From positions 1 through 7,188 of the forward strand of contig JACDBJ010000214.1 of the NCBI GenBank assembly GCA_013695005.1: a DNA stretch of 7,188 bases, given 5' to 3'. Below are positions 1-4,498 of this stretch, piece after piece (position 1 is the first letter of the stretch; every line of letters begins with the position of its first letter). The stretch is from Pseudonocardiales bacterium (GTDB lineage Bacteria; Actinomycetota; Actinomycetes; Mycobacteriales; Pseudonocardiaceae). Both the position numbers and the translations under genes were made by a program. Under the pieces are notes generated by a model. It searched no databases, was not told the origin of the DNA, and saw only the letters and a program-made list of their open reading frames with translations.

Positions 1-269
1 ATGCACCGGGGCTGGCAGACGCTGTCGAACCCGGCGGCGAGCAGCAGCCGGGTGAGCCGCTGATGCGCCAGCGGCGCGGCGGAGCTGGTCGAGGTCAGCG
101 CGTCCGGGTGCGCCCGCAGATGGTCGTGCAGCTGCGTGAGCGCGTTGACGTGGCCGGTCGCTTCGTCGACGATCGCCAGCGCGGCCGGGGTGTCCAGCCG
201 CGAGAGCCGGGACGTGAGGTGGCCGGCGGACTCTGCGCGCAGCGCGGCGCTGTCCAGGCGTCGGGTCAT
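1..269 (-). CDS. Third gene of the integrase operon, unknown function (N-terminal 89 residues; 3' end outside window)
   Basis: The ATG at 267-269 overlaps the TGA of the upstream HTH gene (ATGA), so this is the third coupled gene of the integrase operon. Only the first 89 residues are inside the window and no stop is met before the left edge. The visible part begins MTRRLDSAALRAESAG and is Leu/Ala-rich and probably helical. It contains the stretch LRAHPDALTSTSSAAPL and ends near a Cys pair region (VCQPRC). From memory, proteins encoded after such integrase-XRE pairs in actinomycetes start this way and go on into a long protein with Cys-rich, zinc-ribbon-like segments; this part is recall, not something the window shows. 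The function is unknown, and a role in recombination or element maintenance is only inferred from the operon. Confidence 0.7.
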   Translation of the reverse strand, partial: MTRRLDSAALRAESAGHLTSRLSRLDTPAALAIVDEATGHVNALTQLHDHLRAHPDALTSTSSAAPLAHQRLTRLLLAAGFDSVCQPRC

Positions 270-610
270 CCGAGTGGCCCGGTGTCGGGGCGCCGGATCG
301 TGGTCCGCCGGACCGGTGGCGACGCCTTGTCGGACGCCTGCCGGGACGCGCCGGCGGCCTTGCGTTCGGACTTGTGGACCGTCTCGATCTCGATGAGGTC
401 GTTGGGTGAGCAGTCGAGGATGTCGCACAACGCCGCCAGCGTGTCCATGCTCAACCGCTGCGGCGGCTGGGTGACCAGACGGAACACCTGCTCCCGAGAC
501 AGGTGCACGCCCCGTTCGGCCAGCGGCGGCACCAGGTCCGAGGTCTGGAACATGCCCCGCTCGGCCATGCGCATCCGCAGATGCCAGACGTAGCCCATCT
601 TCTTGATCAC
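266..610 (-). CDS. Small Cro/C1-type (XRE) helix-turn-helix regulator of the integrase operon
   Basis: The protein has 114 residues from a GTG start (608-610) that overlaps the integrase TGA (GTGA). An internal ATG at codon 5 is a less likely alternative. Residues about 11-77 form a compact HTH domain: LRMRMAERGM leads into a helix, followed by LSREQVFRLVTQPPQRLSMD and the typical XRE ending TLAALCDILDCSPNDLIEIE. The last 35 residues are basic, Ala/Ser-rich and probably disordered. Small HTH proteins of this type often follow tyrosine recombinases in actinomycete elements, and the double 4-bp overlap shows that the three products are made together. It probably represses the integrase operon or aids excision control; that role is inferred, since no operator or target can be proven here. 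Confidence 0.85.
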   Translation of the reverse strand: MIKKMGYVWHLRMRMAERGMFQTSDLVPPLAERGVHLSREQVFRLVTQPPQRLSMDTLAALCDILDCSPNDLIEIETVHKSERKAAGASRQASDKASPPVRRTTIRRPDTGPLG

Positions 611-1722
611 GGCGCGGTCTCCCACAGCTCGGCGTGGCGCTGCCGGATCGCCTTCTCCAACAGCCGGTTGCGGAACTCGTCCGACACGCCGGTATAGATC
701 GCCGTCGTGCTCGCGGTCGTGTGTCCCGCCTGGTCCTGCACGAACTTCTCCGGGTAGCCGAACTCGACGAGGTGGGTGATGTAGGAGTGCCGCAGGCAGT
801 GCAGGTCGAGCTCGGCCGGCAGGCCGGCCAGGACCCGGATGGTCTCGAAGGCGTGGTTCACCGACCGCGGCGACAACCGCCCCCGACGCTCGGTCACCCA
901 GCAGGCCGGGTGCTTGCCCACGCCGAACACCGGACGGGCCTCCTCGCACCAGTGCTGCAAAACACCGACGATCCAGTCCATCTCCGGGACCGTGAGCACC
1001 GTGCGCCGCCGCGGAGGGCTACCCCTCGACGCCTTGCCCCACCGCACGAACACCCCACCGAACCGGCCGTAACCGACAACCCGGGGATTGTGCCGGAAAT
1101 CCGAAAGATCCAGACCCCACGCCTCGCGGCGTCGCAACCCGAACGCATACACCGTTTTGATCAACGCGGAGTCCCGCAACGCCGACAACGCGCCCTTCCG
1201 GCCCCGCGCCCGTGCGTCCTCCACGCGCGCGTCCGCCGCATCGAACAACGCCTGCACCTCGTCATAGGTCAGCGGACGCCGCCGGGGATCGCCTTCATAG
1301 TCCACGACGTGGACGAGCGAGTTGCCCTCGTGGAATATCTGGGTCGGCGTGTCACCGAACCGTTGTTCGCAGACGGCCGGCCACGCATACCTCGAATCGC
1401 AGGCATAGTCCAGGAAAAGCCGGAGATCACGCTGATAACCCCTCGCCGCCGACATGGCCAGCGGACGGCCGTTCGCAGGCGATCGCAGATGAACGAAGAA
1501 CGCTTCGACCTCTGACGAGTCCCACTGCCACGGATACTGCCCGGTGAATCTCGCGAACCTCCGAACCAGCCGCAGCCGCGGCTCGATCGTGCCGACCTTG
1601 AGGAACCGAGCCTGCTGCTGAGCCTCCCAGCCCTGCAACATCGCCTCGAACACGGCCCTCTCCGGGTCGAGATGCCACACCCCGTCCACCAACACCAGAC
1701 CCGCCGAGCCTGCCATGTCCAC
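607..1722 (-). CDS. Tyrosine recombinase / phage-type integrase
   Basis: This 371-residue protein is a site-specific DNA recombinase of the tyrosine family. The N-terminal SAM-like core-binding domain lies at about residues 22-120 and the catalytic domain at about 148-365. The catalytic set is complete: Arg197 in YAFGLRRREAWGL, a likely beta-hairpin Lys230 in VRWGKASRG, His308 and Arg311 in LHCLRHSYITHL, His334 in QAGHTT, and the nucleophile Tyr343 in TTAIYTGVS. The length fits an intact family member. The GTG start at 1720-1722 has no clear ribosome-binding site, and an ATG two codons later (1714-1716) is equally possible. It heads an operon with an HTH gene (GTGA overlap) and a third gene. 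It lies just downstream of a truncated graspetide maturase, so it is a good candidate for the enzyme that rearranged this region. It is probably active, judging only by the intact motifs. Confidence 0.93.
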   Translation of the reverse strand: MDMAGSAGLVLVDGVWHLDPERAVFEAMLQGWEAQQQARFLKVGTIEPRLRLVRRFARFTGQYPWQWDSSEVEAFFVHLRSPANGRPLAMSAARGYQRDLRLFLDYACDSRYAWPAVCEQRFGDTPTQIFHEGNSLVHVVDYEGDPRRRPLTYDEVQALFDAADARVEDARARGRKGALSALRDSALIKTVYAFGLRRREAWGLDLSDFRHNPRVVGYGRFGGVFVRWGKASRGSPPRRRTVLTVPEMDWIVGVLQHWCEEARPVFGVGKHPACWVTERRGRLSPRSVNHAFETIRVLAGLPAELDLHCLRHSYITHLVEFGYPEKFVQDQAGHTTASTTAIYTGVSDEFRNRLLEKAIRQRHAELWETAP

Positions 1723-1739
1723 GTTGCACCCAACGCAAC
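1722..1739. repeat. Nested inverted repeats over the integrase start
   Basis: Two short dyads are nested here: CGTTG/CAACG with a 4-bp loop (1722-1735) and GTTGC/GCAAC with a 7-bp loop (1723-1739). They touch the GTG start codon of the integrase and occupy the place where its ribosome-binding site would be. They could be an operator for the small HTH protein or an RNA hairpin limiting integrase translation. Arms of 5 bp can arise by chance in GC-rich DNA, so this is weak. Confidence 0.3.
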
Positions 1740-1748
1740 ATCGTTGAC

Positions 1749-1817
1749 TTAGTTACGGCGAGCCTGTTCGGCCAGGTCGGGCAACTCCCGCAGGGCCAAG
1801 ACGGCTACAGTCCACCA
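1749..1817 (-). pseudogene. Short orphan coding remnant between maturase and integrase
   Basis: On the minus strand one frame between 1817 and the TAA at 1749-1751 reads like the tail of a normal protein: 22 residues, WWTVAVLALRELPDLAEQAR then RN and stop. It looks amphipathic and has actinomycete-like codon use. An in-frame TGA at 1818-1820 cuts it off from anything upstream, and there is no start codon or ribosome-binding site. I do not recognise the parent protein. It may be the last remains of a gene that once followed the maturase, or chance, since GC-rich DNA readily gives coding-like frames. Confidence 0.2.
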
Positions 1818-1845
1818 TCAAGCCCCTGGCGGCGAGGTGTCAGCG

Positions 1846-2541
1846 TCAAGCGACCAATGCTGCATCAGATGCAACTTTGCGCGTTTTCACTCTCACCTCG
1901 TAGCTCTTGGGCACCCAGGCCTGAAACAGGTGAGCGGTAGCGGCCACACCGGCCAGGCTATCTAACTCTCGTGAGGCGACAATGCGCGTGTAGACCGCGG
2001 TGTAGCCGCCGCCCTCGTGAACGATCGGCTCCGCAAGCGGCTTGACGATGATTCGTCCGACATCAGCCGCGAACGCTCTGACGTCGCTCGGATCGTTGCT
2101 GATGAGCGTGGGTGGCGTTGCGAGCCCGACGTCGGCCGCAATGTCGAGCTGGCGTGGCTTGCTCTCAGCGTCGGCGATGGCTGCCGGGAGGTTCATCCAC
2201 CGGACTCGGAGGCTGGACAGCACCCCGCCGACTCCGACGCGGGCCTGCGCTCGGGCAAACCGTCGCTCTGGCTCCGATAAGGCCGGCGAGAGATCAAATT
2301 GGCGGGGCTTACGGTAGTAAACTGCTGTGACTTCCTCAAGATCAAGCTGTCCGGCCGCGGTTTCGATTCGACCGCACCAACCCGGCGCTCGATTGCGGGC
2401 GGACATCTTCATACGCTGAGGGAAGTCGGCGGTGTCCAGGCGATAATTGCGCACACCTCGCCGCGTGAGCTCGTCAGCGACCGAATCAGCGGACCAGTCC
2501 TCGTATTCGCCTATGGTCAAGACGGTGCGTTGTCGCATCAC
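1846..2541 (-). pseudogene. tgmB: ATP-grasp graspetide (RiPP) maturase of the TgmB / SAV_5884 type, truncated at the C-terminus
   Basis: Full-length members install side-chain ester or amide crosslinks in a precursor peptide using ATP. Here 231 residues remain against roughly 300-330 in the family. The N-terminal pre-ATP-grasp part ends in VTAVYYRKPRQFDLSPALSE, the characteristic peptide-maturase motif. Then come SEPERRFARAQARVGVGGVL, the lysine-bearing AIADAESKPRQLDIA (Lys128), RIIVKPL (Lys167), and HLFQAWVPKSYEVRV (Gln207, Glu215). After Val218 the protein ends in KTRKVASDAALVA, where the family would continue with a VVGDRVFA-like strand and later the Glu-x-Asn metal ligands. No other frame down to the integrase restores them. 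The start is either GTG at 2539-2541, in a GTGA overlap with the precursor gene stop, or the next codon, ATG at 2536-2538. The family call is firm; loss of activity is inferred from the missing subdomain. Confidence 0.85.
1861..1873. repeat. 13-bp palindrome at the maturase breakpoint
   Basis: TGCATCAGATGCA is a perfect 6-bp inverted repeat around a single central base. It lies inside the non-homologous tail of the truncated maturase, about 15 bp past the last codon that matches the family. Short dyads of this kind form the core sites of some tyrosine recombinases, so it could mark a recombination junction. No second copy was found in the window to prove this. Confidence 0.35.
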
Positions 2542-2789
2542 TCGTCAGGAACGGTGTAGGAGTCGTCGACCACCTTGTTGTCCAGGTTCGTCTGCTGCGG
2601 GATCTTCCGCTGGGTAGGGTCAGTGCGGTGCTTCGCGTGGATCACACCCTCTCCGGCCGCTGTCCGGGATGGCACGTGGCCTCGCAGCACGAACGGACGG
2701 TCATCGCTCGGCATTGCGTGGTCGATCGGGATGAACAGCGGGTTGACCGGGAACCGCTGCAATTGCGGCATCAACGGGTCGTCCGGCAT
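2538..2789 (-). CDS. tgmA: Graspetide precursor peptide (putative ATP-grasp-modified RiPP), TgmA-like
   Basis: This 83-residue peptide lies directly upstream of the ATP-grasp maturase, whose start overlaps its stop, and is the expected substrate. The N-terminal part is leader-like, with FPVNPLFIPIDH (residues 13-24) and RPFVLRGHVP (31-40). The tail from about residue 53 is hydrophilic and rich in Thr, Asn, Asp and Glu: KHRTDPTQRKIPQQTNLD, then NKVVDDSYTVPDE to the end. Possible crosslink donors are Thr67, Ser77, Thr79 and Lys72, and possible acceptors are Asp70, Asp75, Asp76, Asp82 and Glu83. There is no Cys and no repeated core, unlike microviridins. The ATG at 2787-2789 has a good ribosome-binding site (GAGGGA, 5 nt away) that includes part of the stop codon of the preceding membrane gene. 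The identification rests on position and composition and agrees with what I recall of the TIGR04186 type; ring pattern and bioactivity cannot be read from sequence. Confidence 0.78.
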   Translation of the reverse strand: MPDDPLMPQLQRFPVNPLFIPIDHAMPSDDRPFVLRGHVPSRTAAGEGVIHAKHRTDPTQRKIPQQTNLDNKVVDDSYTVPDE

Positions 2790-2794
2790 GGCTG

Positions 2795-2800
2795 TCCCTC
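2795..2800 (-). promoter_or_regulatory. Ribosome-binding site of the graspetide precursor gene
   Basis: GAGGGA on the minus strand sits 5 nt before the ATG at 2789. Its first two bases are the last two bases of the TGA of the upstream membrane-protein gene, so ribosomes ending that gene would be placed to restart on the precursor. It supports the chosen start. Confidence 0.6.
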
Positions 2801-3155
2801 AATTCATCGTGGAGCTGCTGCTCGCGGCTGGTCGGTCAGTCGACGAGAGTCCGGCTGCGACAGAGCGGGTTGGGTGGCGTCGTCGCGTGTCGACGAATGC
2901 CTGCGCCACCCCCCATCTGAAGCGGATCCGGCCATTGCCCAACCGCCGGTATACCGGCTCACCGCTGCGTTTCAAGAGCTTGACGACCGCGATCGTCAGG
3001 ATGACGAGCCACCCCACGGCCGCCGCGATCACGACGCCGCCAGCGATGAGGAACGGGACAGTGGTCACGCTGAGCCCACTCTCGACAGTTGTTGCGCCGA
3101 TCGAACGATGGCGTGATGCACTGTGTAGCTTCACGTAGAACCCTACCGATGTCAA
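2799..3155 (-). CDS. Small single-helix membrane protein, first gene of the graspetide operon
   Basis: The longest form has 118 residues and begins with TTG at 3153-3155. GTG at 3132-3134 (codon 8, preceded by AGGG) or GTG at 3066-3068 (codon 30, just before the helix) could be the real start, so the N-terminus is uncertain. One strongly hydrophobic segment at about residues 34-59 (TVPFLIAGGVVIAAAVGWLV then ILTIAVV) is followed by a basic stretch, KLLKRSGEPVYRRLGNGRIR, which by the positive-inside rule puts the C-terminus in the cytoplasm. The last 30 residues are Ser/Thr/Arg-rich and probably disordered. There is no enzyme motif. The stop is 9 nt before the precursor start, so the two are cotranslated. 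I do not recognise a named family. A role in export, anchoring of the maturase or self-protection is possible but only inferred from the operon. Confidence 0.6.
   Translation of the reverse strand: MTSVGFYVKLHSASRHRSIGATTVESGLSVTTVPFLIAGGVVIAAAVGWLVILTIAVVKLLKRSGEPVYRRLGNGRIRFRWGVAQAFVDTRRRHPTRSVAAGLSSTDRPAASSSSTMN
3132..3155 (-). promoter_or_regulatory. Possible promoter with leaderless GTG start for the graspetide operon
   Basis: On the minus strand TAGGGT (3145-3140) fits the actinobacterial TANNNT -10 pattern and lies 5 nt before GTG at 3134. Transcription starting there would give a leaderless mRNA. TTGACA (3155-3150) also looks like a -35 box but has only a poor -10 (AAGCTA, 18 bp away). 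The two readings exclude each other, and neither is strong. Confidence 0.22.
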
Positions 3156-3181
3156 TACGGCTGCCGATTTCGCTTCCGGCG

Positions 3182-3203
3182 CGTCGGCACCCGTCTGCCG
3201 ACG
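3182..3203. promoter_or_regulatory. Inverted repeat upstream of the XRE gene, candidate operator
   Basis: CGTCGGC (3182-3188) and GCCGACG (3197-3203) form a perfect 7-bp inverted repeat with an 8-bp loop. It sits in the 87-bp divergent region between the graspetide operon and the XRE-DUF5753 gene, where a dimeric HTH protein could control both directions. The arms are too GC-rich to exclude chance. Confidence 0.4.
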
Positions 3204-3207
3204 AGTA

Positions 3208-3222
3208 CGGCACGCTGTGCCG
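3208..3222. promoter_or_regulatory. Second inverted repeat upstream of the XRE gene
   Basis: CGGCAC (3208-3213) and GTGCCG (3217-3222) form a perfect 6-bp dyad with a 3-bp centre, 5 nt after the first dyad and just before the ribosome-binding site at 3227. It could be a second operator half or a short hairpin in the 5' untranslated region. The cores of the two dyads (GTCGGC and CGGCAC) are related but not identical. Confidence 0.38.
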
Positions 3223-3226
3223 GGAC

Positions 3227-3235
3227 GGAAGGGAG
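3227..3235 (+). promoter_or_regulatory. Ribosome-binding site of the XRE-DUF5753 gene
   Basis: GGAAGGGAG, a purine-rich Shine-Dalgarno stretch, ends 7 nt before the ATG at 3243 and fixes that start. Confidence 0.6.
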
Positions 3236-3242
3236 TAGTCCG

Positions 3243-4094
3243 ATGGCGGTGCGGGGGGACCCGTCGGCCCTGCGGTGGCTGATCGGCGTCGAGCTGGCGA
3301 ACTTCCGCAAACGAGCAGGACAGACGATCACCTCTGCCGCCAAGGTCATCAACTGCTCACCGGCGAAGATCGGTCACCTAGAGAGCGGCCGCAACCAGCA
3401 GCAACCGGCTGACGTTACTGCGCTGCTGCGCTTCTACGGCGCTGACGTCGCGGACGTTGATCGGCTTGCTCGCCTCGCGGGCAGCGCTGACCACCAGACC
3501 TGGTGGGCGCCCTGGACCGATGTCGTCCCGGACTGGTTGAAGACATTCGTCGGCCTGGAGGGCATGGCCACTCGGTCGTCGAGCTACTCCCCGCTCATCA
3601 TTCCCGCACTGTTGCAGACCGAGGCCTACTCGCTCGGCGTGACGGCGGGCAGCAGCCGAGTTCGGCCGGACCAGGACGAGCGGATCGTCAGCTTGCGGGT
3701 CGCTCGCCAGCGCCGCATCCACGCCGACGCCGAGCGGCTGCTGTTCACTGCCGTCATCGAGGAAGCCGTGCTGGATCGCGTGATCGGTGGCCCAGTGATC
3801 ATGAGCGCCCAGTTGGAGCATCTGACCAAGGTTGCCGAGCTGGACAATGTCGAGCTCCGGGTCTTGCTCACCTCGGTCGGCGCACACGACGCCCTGGTCG
3901 GTGAATTCACGGTCCTCGACTTCGCCGCCGCGCAGTCGGTCGGCTACGTCGAGCTCGTGAACGGTGCCGTCTACATCCAGGACCAAGATCAGGTTGCGGG
4001 GTACACTCGCATCGTCGACCGGCTTCGGGAGGTCGCCTTGTCGCCGGACGACACGGTGCAGGCGATCCGCTCCCGACTCGCCGCGCTGCAGTAG
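3243..4094 (+). CDS. XRE-family HTH transcriptional regulator with DUF5753 domain
   Basis: This 283-residue regulator is typical of streptomycetes and their relatives. An N-terminal HTH domain at about residues 10-66 (LIGVELANFRKRAGQTITSA, then SPAKIGHLESGR) is followed by the DUF5753 domain from about residue 96 to the end, marked by SYSPLIIPALLQTEAYSLGV and, near the end, the VELVNGAVYIQDQDQVAGY stretch. The length is normal for the family. The ATG at 3243 has a good ribosome-binding site. The stop TAG shares its last base with a GTG in the frame of the DUF397 gene that follows, the usual partner. Such pairs control differentiation or secondary metabolism in some actinomycetes, and some behave like antitoxin-toxin pairs. 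Divergent orientation to the graspetide operon makes that operon a possible target, but this is inference. Confidence 0.93.
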   Translation: MAVRGDPSALRWLIGVELANFRKRAGQTITSAAKVINCSPAKIGHLESGRNQQQPADVTALLRFYGADVADVDRLARLAGSADHQTWWAPWTDVVPDWLKTFVGLEGMATRSSSYSPLIIPALLQTEAYSLGVTAGSSRVRPDQDERIVSLRVARQRRIHADAERLLFTAVIEEAVLDRVIGGPVIMSAQLEHLTKVAELDNVELRVLLTSVGAHDALVGEFTVLDFAAAQSVGYVELVNGAVYIQDQDQVAGYTRIVDRLREVALSPDDTVQAIRSRLAALQ

Positions 4095-4108
4095 TGCCGG
4101 AGGTGACT

Positions 4109-4498
4109 GTGCGTACCTGGGAACGCCCGGATGCATGGCGAAAGTCGTCCTATTCGAACCAAGCGAACGGCTGCGTCGAGATGCGCGTCGTCGCCGATGG
4201 CCACGTGGAGATCAGGGACACCAAGCTCACGCACAGCCCGGTGATCTCCTTCACCTCTGACCAGTGGGCGCGGTGGCTGGGAGAGGTCATCGCGGACAAG
4301 TTGACCAATCGGAACGGTGCCGTGGATGTCAGCGTCAGCGTCGGCGCGTGGACCGTGCGGTCAAGCACGACCGCCGAAAATTTGGTCTTCAATACCGAGG
4401 AATGGCGCGCGTTCCGACTCGGTGCGATCAACGGCGAGTTCGGCCCGATGACCACTCAAGTCGACCGCCCCACAGACGATCTTGCGCGGAGCGGTTAG
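4109..4498 (+). CDS. DUF397 protein with a degenerate second DUF397-like unit
   Basis: DUF397 proteins are small partners of XRE-DUF5753 regulators. I place the start at GTG 4109, giving 129 residues, because GGAGG at 4099-4103 lies 5 nt upstream; an in-frame GTG at 4094 overlapping the regulator stop would add 5 residues but has no ribosome-binding site. The hallmark AWRKSSYSNQANGCVEM is at residues 9-25, followed by VEIRDTKLTHSPVISFTSDQW (33-53). Most members end near residue 60-70, but this one continues. Residues about 79-111 (TVRSSTTAENLVFNTEEWRA and following) resemble residues 31-63, including the Phe-Thr-x-x-x-Trp type motif, which suggests an internal duplication with loss of the WRKSSYS part. 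Its TAG overlaps the crtB stop on the opposite strand. Biochemical function of the family is unclear. Confidence 0.88.
   Translation: MRTWERPDAWRKSSYSNQANGCVEMRVVADGHVEIRDTKLTHSPVISFTSDQWARWLGEVIADKLTNRNGAVDVSVSVGAWTVRSSTTAENLVFNTEEWRAFRLGAINGEFGPMTTQVDRPTDDLARSG

Noticed and set aside
611..949. Longer form of the small HTH protein starting at 949
   Set aside because: The extra N-terminus is Arg/Pro/Gly-rich shadow of the integrase C-terminus. The GTG at 610 in the GTGA overlap is the natural start.
634..1515. 293-residue plus-strand open frame
   Set aside because: Antisense to the integrase, whose catalytic residues are all in the minus-strand frame; composition is Arg/Pro-rich with no motif.
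1778..1790. CGGG-CAACT-CCCG as a terminator after the maturase
   Set aside because: The stem is only 4 bp with no T tract, so it does not qualify.
1846..1890. Frameshift instead of truncation in the maturase
   Set aside because: The other two frames after Val218 show no ATP-grasp C-terminal sequence; one stops within a few codons and the other reads LHLMQHWSLDADTSPPGA then stop.
2575..3138. Plus-strand open frames of 187 and 162 residues over the precursor and membrane gene
   Set aside because: No recognisable domain or ribosome-binding site, while the minus strand shows a membrane helix, a coupled precursor and a good ribosome-binding site.
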